64,000 nt of DNA from Bradyrhizobium sp. ORS 285 (GCF_900176205.1 NZ_LT859959.1:1922001-1986000); one strand, 5' to 3'; counted from the stretch's first letter, positions 20,202 through 29,405 are shown. Notes: a model not told the origin generated them from the letters alone. A program made the numbers and translations.

Positions 20202-22973
20202 TCAGAGGATGTGGAAGCTCGACAGATGCGCGAGCAGGTCGGCCACCGAAACGTGCTGGATCGTCATCGCATCCTGCGCCGCGTCGGTGATGACCGCACG
20301 GCCTGCGGTGACGTCGTGAAGCCATGTCAGCGGCGCCGATTGGCTCGACAATCCGTTGTGATCGACGACGAACGTGTCGCTGCCCGGAGTGAAGCCGGGC
20401 GTGCTGATCAGCCCGAAGTGCTCGCCGAATACGAAGCTGTCGTGTCCAGCCAGCGGGACGGATTGGGGAAGGGGGCCCGGAGCGGAAGCCGGGACGCCCG
20501 AGATCTGCGTGCCGCCGCTGCTATCATGGGCGAAGTGGAAGTTGTCCTGCGAGGGCGAGCCGAGGCCGGGCAGGGTCGGCATCACGTCGGTGCTGCCGGC
20601 ATTCATCGCCTGGACGCCTGCCGAGGCGTGCGCGGGCACGCCGATCGTGCCGTCCCCGTTGAGATCCTGATGAAGGTTAGTCTCGAGCGTTTCCAGCGCG
20701 CTGTCGCTGCCGCTGAGAGCTCCGATCGCATTGCCGATGTAATTGCCGCTGTTGTCGGCGTTCCAGACGGTGTAGAGATCGGCGCCGGTCATCTTCCAGG
20801 CGATCTGATAGCCGCTGCCGACGACATCGGCGCCGATCGGATTCCAGCCGCCGAGTTGACCGACCGTCACGACGCTGCCGCCGAACGAGATCTGCGGTCC
20901 GGTGCCGCCGGCGATCGGATCGAGGTGGTAGCTCGATCCGGATTGCACGAGCTTGGTCGATCCGAGCGCTTCGATCACGGCGGTTGGGATGCCGATCGTG
21001 CCGTCGCCATTGAGATCCTGATGCAGGTTGGTCTCAAGCGCTTCCAGTCCGCTGTTGCTGCCGCTGACGGCGCCGATCGCGTTGCCGATGTAGTTGCCGC
21101 TGCCGTCGACGTTCCAGACCGTGTAGAGGTCGGAGCCGGACATCTTCCAGGCGATCTGATAACCGCTGCCGACGGCATCTGCCCCGATCGGCGCCCAGCC
21201 GCCGAGCTGGCCCACAACCAGATTGGCGCTGCCAAACTTCACTTGAGGACCGGTTCCGCCGCCGACGGGGTTGAGGAAGTAGCCGTTGCCGGCCTGGACG
21301 AGACTGGTTGCGCCCAGCGTCTCGATGATCGTGGTCGGGACGCCAATCGTGCCGTCGCCATTGAGGTCCTGTTGGAACGAGGTCTCGAACGCTTCGAATG
21401 CAGCTGAGCCACCTGCGAACGCGCCAATCGCATTGCCAGTGTAGTTGCCGCTGCTGTCGACGTTCCAGATCGTATAGAGATCGGCGCCAGCCATCTTCCA
21501 CGCGATCTGATAGCCGCTGCCGCTGGTCTCGGCAGCAATCGGGTTCCAGCCGCCGAGCTGTCCGATGACGAGGTTGGCGCCGCCGAACTTGACCTGCGGG
21601 CCGGTACCGCCGCCGACCGGATTGAGGAAGTAGCCGTTGCCCGCCTGCACGAGGCTGGTCGCGCCAAGCGCCTCGATGACAGTGGTCGGAACGCCGATCG
21701 TGCCGTCACCATTCAGGTCCTGATGGAACGAGGTCTCGAACGCTTCGAACGCCGCTGTGGCTCCCGAAACACCGCCGATCGCATTGCCGGTATAGTTGCC
21801 GCTGCTGTCGACGTTCCACACCGTGTAGAGGTCGGCGCCAGCCATTTTCCAGGCGACCTGATAGCCGCTGCCGCTGGTCTCGGCCGCGATCGGGTTCCAG
21901 CCGCCGAGCTGTCCTGGCTGAACGGTGATGCCCCCGAACTTGATCACCGGCCCGGTGCCGCCTGCGACGGGGTTGAGGAAGTAGCTCGTGCCTAGTTGAA
22001 CGAGCTTGATCGATCCCAGCGCTTCGATGGTCACCGGCGTTGCGGAAACGAGATGGAAGCCAAGCGCATCCATCTGCTTGAGATCCGCGGCGGTGAGGGT
22101 CTGCAGCGTGTTGTAGGTGTAGAATTCGTTGAACGGATCGTTGGCGCCCTGGACGCCGCTGTTGAGAAAGTCGCTCGGATCTGACGACTGCCCGTAATCG
22201 CCGATCTTGGTGACGCCGCCATCGACGGAGAAATAGGCGGTGGAGGCGGTCGCGCCACCGGTCATCAGGCGGACGCCCGGACTCGAGAACCGGAAGAGAT
22301 CGAAGATGTCCGGCTGCGGCCCGTAAGGCACGCGGCCGAATGCATGCGTCAGCTCGTGCAAGGCAACGCCGACCAGCAGATTCGAATTGATGTCGGTCGC
22401 GAAAGTCGCGCTGCCGTCGTCCGTCGTCGTGTCATTGGCGCCAAGGCCGCCCCACAGCTTCAGCTGCGAATTCCAGACCGCCACATAAGACTGTCCCTGG
22501 ATGCTCGACGCCGCAGGCAGGGCATTGAAGGTTGTGTCTCCAGCGCTGGCGTAGTTGATGAGGTTGGACCTAACGCTGGAATAGGTCATCCACTGACCGC
22601 CGTCAGGGCCCGCGGCGGCGCCGCCGCCGGTGCCGCTGTAGTCGATCTTGATGTTGACGGTGATGCGGTCCGAGATCACCGACGCGAGAATTGCTGCGGC
22701 CTGCTGGATTCCGGCGCGGAAGCTCGCAGGCGCATTCATTGCTGCGGTGTCGAACAGCAGATTGATAGTCAACCCGCCGGCGTTCACCGCGGTAATGGCG
22801 CCCACTCCGCCGAAATCGCCCTGGGCGAGCTCAGCTTCGACCGCTTCCTCTGGAAGCTCGACCGGGTTGCTCGGAGGCGGACCGACATCATCGGTGATGG
22901 ATGATGATTGCGGCACGGATTGCAACAAGGACATGATGTCGGTCTCGCCGGTTCCCACGATCGACGCATGCAC
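20202..22973 (-). CDS. Secreted HExxH metalloprotease with W-rich repeats
   Basis: The 923-residue protein has an N-terminal metalloprotease domain (about 60-310) with a zinc motif HELTHAFGRVP (His206, Glu207, His210). This matches what I know as the NF038122-type family. Four 117-residue tryptophan-rich repeats follow, each closing with DLNGDGTIG. A ~120-residue C-terminus ends in LLAHLSSFHIL, closely matching the tail of the neighbouring protease (residues such as HDSFVFGEHFG and AQDAMTIQHVS are shared). No Sec signal is visible, so export is probably by a type I system acting on the tail; this is inference. An alternative start is the ATG at 22934 (MSLLQSV). It is transcribed in the same direction as the S8/S53-like gene after it. 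Confidence 0.85.
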   Translation of the reverse strand: MHASIVGTGETDIMSLLQSVPQSSSITDDVGPPPSNPVELPEEAVEAELAQGDFGGVGAITAVNAGGLTINLLFDTAAMNAPASFRAGIQQAAAILASVISDRITVNIKIDYSGTGGGAAAGPDGGQWMTYSSVRSNLINYASAGDTTFNALPAASSIQGQSYVAVWNSQLKLWGGLGANDTTTDDGSATFATDINSNLLVGVALHELTHAFGRVPYGPQPDIFDLFRFSSPGVRLMTGGATASTAYFSVDGGVTKIGDYGQSSDPSDFLNSGVQGANDPFNEFYTYNTLQTLTAADLKQMDALGFHLVSATPVTIEALGSIKLVQLGTSYFLNPVAGGTGPVIKFGGITVQPGQLGGWNPIAAETSGSGYQVAWKMAGADLYTVWNVDSSGNYTGNAIGGVSGATAAFEAFETSFHQDLNGDGTIGVPTTVIEALGATSLVQAGNGYFLNPVGGGTGPQVKFGGANLVIGQLGGWNPIAAETSGSGYQIAWKMAGADLYTIWNVDSSGNYTGNAIGAFAGGSAAFEAFETSFQQDLNGDGTIGVPTTIIETLGATSLVQAGNGYFLNPVGGGTGPQVKFGSANLVVGQLGGWAPIGADAVGSGYQIAWKMSGSDLYTVWNVDGSGNYIGNAIGAVSGSNSGLEALETNLHQDLNGDGTIGIPTAVIEALGSTKLVQSGSSYHLDPIAGGTGPQISFGGSVVTVGQLGGWNPIGADVVGSGYQIAWKMTGADLYTVWNADNSGNYIGNAIGALSGSDSALETLETNLHQDLNGDGTIGVPAHASAGVQAMNAGSTDVMPTLPGLGSPSQDNFHFAHDSSGGTQISGVPASAPGPLPQSVPLAGHDSFVFGEHFGLISTPGFTPGSDTFVVDHNGLSSQSAPLTWLHDVTAGRAVITDAAQDAMTIQHVSVADLLAHLSSFHIL
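20638..22035 (-). repeat. Four tandem 351-bp tryptophan-rich repeats in the metalloprotease
   Basis: The DLNGDG codon blocks recur near 20641, 20992, 21343 and 21694, an exact 351-bp period (117 residues). Each unit runs VIEALGxTxLVQ, YFLNPVAGGTGP, GQLGGWNPI, YQIAWKM, DLYTVWN, YTGNAIG, DLNGDGTIG. These copies and the array at 16621-18036 form eight long direct repeats within 5.5 kb. Confidence 0.87.
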
Positions 22974-22983
22974 GGACGGTGTC

Positions 22984-22997
22984 GATTCGCGCGAATC
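22984..22997. promoter_or_regulatory. Perfect 14-bp palindrome upstream of the metalloprotease
   Basis: GATTCGCGCGAATC is perfectly self-complementary, and a further CGATTCGCGA follows immediately. It lies 11 bp before the first possible ATG (22973) or 50 bp before the alternative start (22934). It could be an operator for the protease gene, but no regulator is recognisable. The rest of the 172-bp gap to the next gene shows nothing else. Confidence 0.35.
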
Positions 22998-23145
22998 CGA
23001 TTCGCGACCATGCCGGCTCTACCTATCAGGCCAACGGCGTTGCTCGGCGGTTAATGTCAGCCTAGGTGCCGCGTAAAACTACGGCAACCATACGAGGTGC
23101 CGGTTCTGCGAACGGAAATTCAGCGAGCGGAAGTTCCCAGCGTGG

Positions 23146-25254
23146 TCAGTCCAGAAGTTCCGGCAGCCGGTTCAAGAACGCCGGGACCGGTAGCGACGCA
23201 CCAAAGTTGTAGGCATTGCTGCTGAGCGCCCGGCGATAGCGCGCGAGCAGGGGCTCGTCGTCCCGCAACGGCCGGCCGACGCCGTCGAGGCAATCGAGCT
23301 TGTAGCGAACGGCGGCCGTGATGTCCTGCGCGGTATTGGCGTGAATCTCGAGCCCGTGCCGCGCCAGCACGGCGGTGTCGATCAGCAGCGCTTGCAGTGG
23401 CTGGCGGTAGGTCTCCCTCAGAGACAGATAGCGCCGGGCACGCCGGTCGTAGACTGGGCGCACGGTGAAGTCGGTGCGCTCGTGCCAGAACTGGCAGTCG
23501 TTGGAGATGCAGTTGACCAGCAGCATCGGTGTTCCCAGCGCCTGCACGGCGGTGGTCAGGCCCGAGGTCGTCCCAATGAACAGGCGGGCGGCGGCGCAGA
23601 GATAGAGATCCATCTCCGCCGACTTGATGTCGCTGTGCGCGTAGTCGAATACGCCGGCCATGCCACGCAGCGGCGTCATGCTGCGGTCGCCGAGCCGGAC
23701 CACGGCGCCGCCGCGTGCTGTGACGGCAGCAATGGCGTCCAGGTAGTCACCGACATTGGCAGAGCGATGCTGGCGCGTCGTGCCGGGCCCGTCACCGTGA
23801 TAGCCGCCCTCGCGGATGTGGATCGCGACGAACCAGTCGGCGGTCACGCCCGCGGCGCGCAGCCTGGCAGCGCCTTGTTCCATCAGCTCTGCTGGAACCG
23901 TCACGATCGGCCCGCGCTGCTGCTCCGCCCATGCCACCTGCGCCCGCGACGCCGCGTGGGCCCACGGCTCAGCCAGACCGTCCTTGCCGCGCACGGCGAT
24001 GAACTGGTCACCGACCAGCCGCTGATAGGGCAGCAGGTCGTCGACGAGAGCTGGGTCCTCGATGATCGTGACATGCGGATCGAAGAGCCTGAGGAAAGGC
24101 TGGTTGACCACCTTGCTTTGCGGGGCGAGCAGCACGTAGTTGGCGCGTGGCAGCATGCCGAGCGCGGCCATGCGCAGGTGGCAATCGATGAAGCCGATAT
24201 GGCCGATCAGTGTCACCCATTCATAACCGAGCAGGCGGACCGGGAGCGTGGGATCGAAGATGCGGCTGGCCGCGGCAATGCGCTGGATCAGCGGCTGCGG
24301 AATCGACCATTTGCGCGCCAAGGCGTCCTGATGATCGAGCGCCGCCTGGTAGCTGCGGAACGTGTCGTCGTAGCGGCCCTGGTGATAGAAGTTCTCGCCG
24401 AGCTGGATCAGGTTGTCGTAGATCAGGAGTTCGCCGGCATTCTCCAGCTCCCAGGCGCTTGGCGTATAGGTGGAGGGATCGTAGCCGCCGGCGTAGTTCT
24501 GATGCACCATGACCGAGCGCGGATCGCGTTCGACGGAAGCCTTGAAGCATGCGGCCGCACGGACGTGGTCGCCAGCCAAAGCATGGACAGCACCGAGCTT
24601 GCGCAATGCGTTGCCGTCGCCCGAGGCTGCGGCGGCCGTCAGGAAATGCGCCGCAACTGGCAGATTACCACGATACATGTGGGCGACGCCGACCGCGAAA
24701 TTGATCGCGAAGCTGTCGACCGCCTCAGGCCGCGGCACCTCGCGGGTGATCCGGTCATAGGCGCTGCACAGCGCCAGGGTGGTGAAATAGGCCTGCGCGC
24801 CGACACCTGCCCGCGCGCGCACGTTGCTGCGGAAGATCAGGTTCAGGATCCGCACCGCACGCAACGCGCTCGGTTTGCGGCTGGCGGCGAGATGAACCTG
24901 CGCCGCCGCGGCCAGCGTCGTCGACGTCAGCCGGGCCAGCAGCGTTCCGATAAACGTGCCACGTTCGAGCTGCCTGTCCAACCACCGCAGCAGTCCGGCG
25001 CCGGCCGGCGCGATGATGAGCCTGGTGTCGAGGATGGTTGCGGCGCGGGTGGTCAGTGGCAGCAATTGCCGGCGCCGCGCGCTCAGGAAGGTATAGAGAC
25101 GAAACGCCGATGCCGTCAGCCAGCTCCGCGGCGACCAGCGGCTTCGCGGCGCAGGCAAGGACGGTACGATCGGGGTGGCCAGGGTCGGTGCGGGGGCTCG
25201 CTGCTGCCCGACGAGGCGACGCCGGAGAGAGCCGAAGGGCGCACGAACCGTCAT
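23146..25254 (-). CDS. TIGR04372-type glycosyltransferase, paralog 1
   Basis: A 702-residue protein. The N-terminal half is helical and TPR-like (for example ALRKLGAVHALAGDHVRAAA). The C-terminal half carries the pattern I associate with the TIGR04372 putative glycosyltransferase family: YEWVTLIGHIGFIDCHLRM, FVAIHIREGGYHGDG, then RLFIGTTSGLTTAVQALGTP and VNCISND. The start at 25254 overlaps the stop of the upstream GT2 gene by ATGA; a start at 25356 would overlap that gene by 106 bp and is unlikely. Three further paralogs are at 32740-34791, 34894-37035 and 37492-39594. The biochemical activity of this family is, to my knowledge, not established. Confidence 0.82.
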   Translation of the reverse strand: MTVRAPFGSLRRRLVGQQRAPAPTLATPIVPSLPAPRSRWSPRSWLTASAFRLYTFLSARRRQLLPLTTRAATILDTRLIIAPAGAGLLRWLDRQLERGTFIGTLLARLTSTTLAAAAQVHLAASRKPSALRAVRILNLIFRSNVRARAGVGAQAYFTTLALCSAYDRITREVPRPEAVDSFAINFAVGVAHMYRGNLPVAAHFLTAAAASGDGNALRKLGAVHALAGDHVRAAACFKASVERDPRSVMVHQNYAGGYDPSTYTPSAWELENAGELLIYDNLIQLGENFYHQGRYDDTFRSYQAALDHQDALARKWSIPQPLIQRIAAASRIFDPTLPVRLLGYEWVTLIGHIGFIDCHLRMAALGMLPRANYVLLAPQSKVVNQPFLRLFDPHVTIIEDPALVDDLLPYQRLVGDQFIAVRGKDGLAEPWAHAASRAQVAWAEQQRGPIVTVPAELMEQGAARLRAAGVTADWFVAIHIREGGYHGDGPGTTRQHRSANVGDYLDAIAAVTARGGAVVRLGDRSMTPLRGMAGVFDYAHSDIKSAEMDLYLCAAARLFIGTTSGLTTAVQALGTPMLLVNCISNDCQFWHERTDFTVRPVYDRRARRYLSLRETYRQPLQALLIDTAVLARHGLEIHANTAQDITAAVRYKLDCLDGVGRPLRDDEPLLARYRRALSSNAYNFGASLPVPAFLNRLPELLD

Positions 25255-26318
25255 GGTGCGCGATAGCCTGGGGTGGCGGACAGGATCGCGCGTCGGGCTG
25301 TGGTCTGGGCGAGCAGACGCGTCAGCGACATCGGCCGGGTCCGCAAGGCCATCCACGCCAGCGCGGCAAGATGGCCGGCGGAGCCGAAGCTCAACAGCAG
25401 CCGCAGCAGCTGAGTGTCGAGCTCGTTGCCGTCGAGCAATGCGGAGATGCGCGCAGCCTTGGCGGACGGCGCGGTCTCGCCACCCAGCACCATCCGCGCC
25501 GCGCCGAAGCGATTGCGCCGTGCGAAGACGTTGTCATAACCGTCGGGAAACAGCTTGCTGTGCGCGATCAGCGCGCCGATCTCCGCGAGTTTGGCGTTGA
25601 GCGATGCGGGGTCTGTCGCCGTGGCGGTCGAGTAGTTCTGGCCGTGAATGCGCCAGTAGCCCAGCGCTTCCGCGATGAAGTAGCAGCCATAGGTCAGGGC
25701 CAGGCGCCGTGCGAGAAATGCGTCCGAGAACGAGCCGAGCTTGACGTCGAAGCCGCCGAGCGCCTGCAAGGCCGTGCGGCGATAGAGCGAGGTGGTACCC
25801 GAGAAGTAGTTGTCGCCAAAGCGCAGCGCCTGGCGAATGTCGGCCGGCGTCAGCATCGCCGATGCCGGAGCAAGCAGCATCACCGGTCGCAGCATCCGTT
25901 TCGCGGACGGCCCCTTCGGACCGATGATCTCGCAGCAGGCGACGATGAGGCCGGCGTCCGGATGGTTCGCCGCCTGTGCCATCGCCTTTTCGAGATATGT
26001 CGGATGCAGCGCGTCGTCGGCGCCGAGAAAGCCGATCCATGCGGTGTCCGCGATCGCCAGCGCTTCATTCTGCCCGCGCACGACGCCCTGATTGGTCCCG
26101 TGGCGGATCAACCGCCAGCTCGGCCTGTCCGAGAGGAAGCGTTCGATGACCGCAATGCTGTCATCGGTCGAGCAGTCGTCGATGACGATGACGCGGTCAG
26201 GCGCGCGGGTCTGATTGGCGATACTGCCGAGCGACTCCGGCAGGTAGTGAGCGTGATTGAAGTTGGGGACGACCAGGGTGACGGTCGGCGCGGCGGCTGG
26301 GCTGGTCATCGGGGTCAT
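25251..26318 (-). CDS. GT2 family glycosyltransferase
   Basis: The 355-residue protein has a GT-A fold. The N-terminal TVTLVVPNFNHAHYLPES and IDDCSTDDS bind nucleotide sugar, and GFLGADDALHPTYLEKA contains the DxD-like metal site. It adds one sugar to a growing chain at the cytoplasmic face. It lies 42 bp downstream of the Wzt gene and is translationally coupled to the TIGR04372 protein after it, so all four genes (wzm, wzt, GT2, TIGR04372) probably form one operon. Donor and linkage are unknown. An alternative ATG lies three codons downstream. Confidence 0.9.
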   Translation of the reverse strand: MTPMTSPAAAPTVTLVVPNFNHAHYLPESLGSIANQTRAPDRVIVIDDCSTDDSIAVIERFLSDRPSWRLIRHGTNQGVVRGQNEALAIADTAWIGFLGADDALHPTYLEKAMAQAANHPDAGLIVACCEIIGPKGPSAKRMLRPVMLLAPASAMLTPADIRQALRFGDNYFSGTTSLYRRTALQALGGFDVKLGSFSDAFLARRLALTYGCYFIAEALGYWRIHGQNYSTATATDPASLNAKLAEIGALIAHSKLFPDGYDNVFARRNRFGAARMVLGGETAPSAKAARISALLDGNELDTQLLRLLLSFGSAGHLAALAWMALRTRPMSLTRLLAQTTARRAILSATPGYRAP

Positions 26319-26360
26319 GGCTCAGCGAACATCCTGCCGCATAGGTCCCACACCTGTCGG

Positions 26361-27110
26361 TCAGGCTGTCGGCAGCTCTTTCAATACATCATCCAGAGCG
26401 CCGAAGGCGCGCACGCGGCCGCCGTCGAGATAGAGTCCGAGATTACAGGTGTCCCGCAGCAGGCCCATGTCGTGGGAGGCGAGCACGACGATGCCGGAAC
26501 GGCCGGTGATCTCCTGCAGCCGGCCGTGGGTCTTCTTGCGGAACTGGGCGTCGCCGACCGCGATCCACTCGTCCATCAGGATGATGTCGCCGTGAATGGA
26601 GGCCGCGATCGAGAACACCAGGCGCAGCAGCATGCCGGAGGAATAGGTCCGTATCGGCAGCTCGAGATAGTCTCCGAGCTCGGCGAATTCGGCAATCTCC
26701 GGCACGCGCTGCTCGATCTCCTCGGGCGAGAGCCCCAGAATCAGGCCGCGGGTGCGGATGTTCTCGTACCCCGACGCCTCTTCGTCCATGCCGAGGCCGA
26801 TGTCGAACATCGGAACGTTACGCCCGACGACCCGCAACGAGCCGCGTGTGGGCTCATAGATGCCGGCGAGCACGCGGATCAGCGTGGTTTTGCCGGCGCC
26901 GTTGTGGCCGACAAGGCCGAGCCGGTCGCCCTGCTTCAACGTGAAGCTGAGGTCGTCGAGCGCCTGCACGAACTGGAACGAGCCATCGCTCTTCGAGACC
27001 CGGCCGCCGACGCGCGAGGCCGCCTTGATGGCCAGATGCCGGAACGACCGCGCGTTCGGTGGCGCGACCGGAAACTCGATGCCGATTTGCTTGGCTTCAA
27101 TCAGAGTCAT
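26361..27110 (-). CDS. wzt: Polysaccharide ABC exporter ATPase (Wzt/KpsT-like)
   Basis: A 249-residue ABC ATPase of the polysaccharide/teichoic-acid export type. Walker A is VGHNGAGKTTLIR, the family-specific ISTMD-like region reads GLGMDEEASGYENI, Walker B is DIILMDEWIAVGDAQF, and VLASHDMGLLRDTC holds the switch His. It energises export of lipid-linked polysaccharide through the Wzm-like permease encoded 36 bp upstream. It ends soon after the ATPase core. It therefore lacks the ~150-200-residue C-terminal carbohydrate-binding domain of E. coli O8/O9a Wzt and is closer in build to KpsT-type or short O-antigen exporters. Confidence 0.88.
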   Translation of the reverse strand: MTLIEAKQIGIEFPVAPPNARSFRHLAIKAASRVGGRVSKSDGSFQFVQALDDLSFTLKQGDRLGLVGHNGAGKTTLIRVLAGIYEPTRGSLRVVGRNVPMFDIGLGMDEEASGYENIRTRGLILGLSPEEIEQRVPEIAEFAELGDYLELPIRTYSSGMLLRLVFSIAASIHGDIILMDEWIAVGDAQFRKKTHGRLQEITGRSGIVVLASHDMGLLRDTCNLGLYLDGGRVRAFGALDDVLKELPTA

Positions 27111-27146
27111 GATGAGGGTGGTCCGAAGTCCATATAGGCCGTAACG

Positions 27147-27989
27147 TCAGGCCCAATACACGACGCGCGAGCGATAGCGCGTGTAGATATAGATCATGGC
27201 GGCAGTCAACACGACGACCGATCCGATGGCACCGGCCCAGGTCGCGAGGCCGGGAACGTCGCCCATCAGCGGGCCGCGCGTGACCGCAAGCAGATAGGCG
27301 ATCGGATTGAGCGTCACGATGAACTCGCCGCCACGGATGCTCGACGGCTCCCAGATGATCGGGGAAATGAAGAACAGCAGCTGCAGCACGGCCGCCATCA
27401 CCGGCGGCACGTCGCGATAGCGCACGCAGATCATCGAGACGATCACCGAGGCGCTGACGACAAAGACGTAGACGATCATCAGGCCGAGGATGGCGAGCAC
27501 CATTCCGAAGCCCACCGACCACGGATAGACCAGCCATATGAACGGAATGACCGCGATGTTGTGCAGGAAGATGATCAGGTTGCGCTGAACCATGCGCATC
27601 ACGTGGATCAGAATCGGCATGTCCACGGCTTTGATCATGCCGCCCGCATTGATCATCGTGTAGCAGGATTCGCTGAGCGAGGACGATATGAAGCCCCAGA
27701 TGGTCATGCTGACCATGAAGTGGGGCAGGTAGGTCTTCATGTCGGCGCCGAGGAAGCGGCCGGCCACGCTGCCCATGATCAGCGCCGTGATCGCGTTCGT
27801 GGCCGTGATCCACCATGGTCCGAGCATGGTGCGGCGGTATTTCGAGCGGATGTCGCCGGCCGCGAGCGCGCGCCAAGTGACGTGACGGGTGATGAACGGC
27901 GCGATGTCCTCGCGGCAGCGCGCCCATGAGACGCGACGCTGATCCGCAACCACGAACCGTTCGACCTGTCCATCGGTCACGGTGGTCAT
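27147..27989 (-). CDS. wzm: Polysaccharide ABC-2 permease (Wzm/KpsM-like)
   Basis: A 280-residue integral membrane protein of the ABC-2 permease family with six predicted helices. The N-terminal cytoplasmic segment DIRSKYRRTMLGPWW and the C-terminal LNPIAYLLAVTRGPLMG are typical of Wzm/KpsM/RfbA permeases. With the adjacent ATPase it moves undecaprenyl-linked glycan to the periplasm, where the ligase at 10527-11810 could attach it to core. I chose the ATG at 27989, which is preceded by GAGG at eight-base spacing; an ATG at 28025 would add 12 residues. The gap of 150 bp to the leftward gene upstream shows no clear promoter. Confidence 0.88.
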   Translation of the reverse strand: MTTVTDGQVERFVVADQRRVSWARCREDIAPFITRHVTWRALAAGDIRSKYRRTMLGPWWITATNAITALIMGSVAGRFLGADMKTYLPHFMVSMTIWGFISSSLSESCYTMINAGGMIKAVDMPILIHVMRMVQRNLIIFLHNIAVIPFIWLVYPWSVGFGMVLAILGLMIVYVFVVSASVIVSMICVRYRDVPPVMAAVLQLLFFISPIIWEPSSIRGGEFIVTLNPIAYLLAVTRGPLMGDVPGLATWAGAIGSVVVLTAAMIYIYTRYRSRVVYWA

Positions 27990-28139
27990 TCCTGCTACCT
28001 CGCGAGTGCCGTAAGTGTCTGGCAATTCACCCGAAAATGATCATCCGCGCCGCGCGGCGTCGGACGGCCACGGTCCCTGCTGGACCATGTTACGCGAGGG
28101 CTGTCAACCTGCCTGGGCGAGGCCCCCGCGCCAGGCTGC

Positions 28140-29405
28140 TCAGATCGTCTTCGACCCCGAGGCATCGACGATCCGGGGCTCCGGCAGCGGCACGAGGAAG
28201 CGGCCGCCCGCATCGAGATACGCCTGATTCCGCTTCAGAATCGGATCGGCATAGATCCAGGCGAGAATCACGACGATATCGGGCTTGCGGGTGGCAAGCT
28301 CGCTGGAGGGCAGCACCGGGATATGGGCGCCGGGGCTGAAACGGCCTTGCTTGAGCTGGTTGTCGTCGACGATGAACTTGACCCGGCTCTCCAGCTCGAA
28401 ATGGTAGAGCAGGGTGGTCGTGGTGGTCGAGGCGCCATAGGCCGCGACCAGCTTGCCGGCGGCGATGGCCTCGTCGAGCGTGGCGAGCACCCGGCGCTTG
28501 CAGTCTTCGATGGCGACGAACCAGTCGCGGTAGATCTGCGGCTTGGTGACGCCGCGGCGCTCCTCCTCGGCGATCAGCTTCGACAGCTCCGCCGAGCGCG
28601 GCCGCTTGCCGGTCGATTTCGGCTGCGCGAAGGCGCGGATCGAGCCGCCCTTGGTGCCGGTCCGCTCGACATGGAACAGCGTCATGTCGTGCCGGTTCAT
28701 GAACGTCTCGAGCGGGATCAGCGCGTGATGCGAGACGTGCTCGTGGTAGATGGTGTCGAACACCATGTTGTCGATCATGTCGACGATGTAGGAGACCTCG
28801 AACACGAAGGCGCCATCGTCGGCGAGCAGCAGCCGGATGCCCTTGACGACATCGGACATGTTGTCGATATGGGCGAACACGTTGTTGGCGCAGAAGAGCT
28901 TCGCTTCGCCTTGCTCCGCCTTGATGCGCGCCGCCAACGCGCTGGTGAAGAAGTCCGGGATCGTCGGAACGCCTTCGCTGGTGGCGGTCGCTGCGATATC
29001 GCGCGCGGGGTCGACGCCCTGCACCCGCATGCCCTCGGCCTTGAACGCCTTCAGGAGCGAGCCGTCATTGCTGCCCATCTCGGCGACGAGGCTGCCTTTC
29101 GGGATCGCGAGCGTCGACACCACCGACTGGGCATAGCGCTTGAAATGCTCGACGAGGCCGAGCGAAACCGAACTGCGATAGGTGTAGTCGCGAAACAGGA
29201 TGTCGGGATCGACGACGTCGAGGTTCTGCAGGTGACCGCAGGACAGGCAGAGATAGCAGTCGAGCGGATACAGATCCTGCGTCTCGCTCAGCCGGTCGGC
29301 GGTCACGAACGCATCGCCGATCGCCGAAGGCCTGATCGGCAGCACGTGATCGAGCGAGGTCGAGCCGCACAGGCGGCAATCGGTCTTGTGCTTGACGTGC
29401 TGCAT
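28140..29405 (-). CDS. Sugar C-methyltransferase with N-terminal zinc domain
   Basis: A 421-residue protein with the three-part build of NDP-hexose C-methyltransferases. The N-terminal zinc-binding domain has CRLCG and CYLCLSCGHLQ. The central class I SAM domain has the motif I variant VAEMGSNDGSLLKAF, and a C-terminal domain contains YGASTTTTTLLYHF and IVVILAWIYADPI. Family members such as TylC3 methylate C3 of a 4-keto sugar. YHEHVSHH is the conserved region near the active site. The start giving MQHVKHKTDC is supported by family length; upstream codons in frame overlap the next gene's leader. With the following SDR, cupin and second methyltransferase-like gene it suggests a branched-chain sugar. 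Confidence 0.88.
   Translation of the reverse strand: MQHVKHKTDCRLCGSTSLDHVLPIRPSAIGDAFVTADRLSETQDLYPLDCYLCLSCGHLQNLDVVDPDILFRDYTYRSSVSLGLVEHFKRYAQSVVSTLAIPKGSLVAEMGSNDGSLLKAFKAEGMRVQGVDPARDIAATATSEGVPTIPDFFTSALAARIKAEQGEAKLFCANNVFAHIDNMSDVVKGIRLLLADDGAFVFEVSYIVDMIDNMVFDTIYHEHVSHHALIPLETFMNRHDMTLFHVERTGTKGGSIRAFAQPKSTGKRPRSAELSKLIAEEERRGVTKPQIYRDWFVAIEDCKRRVLATLDEAIAAGKLVAAYGASTTTTTLLYHFELESRVKFIVDDNQLKQGRFSPGAHIPVLPSSELATRKPDIVVILAWIYADPILKRNQAYLDAGGRFLVPLPEPRIVDASGSKTI

Noticed and set aside
16621..22035. Possible CRISPR or satellite array
   Set aside because: The repeat unit is 351 bp, coding, in frame and lacks unique spacers; it is a protein-domain repeat.
23341..27137. Long + strand frames opposite TIGR04372, GT2 and wzt genes
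   Set aside because: Antisense shadows; composition typical of the reverse strand of GC-rich genes.
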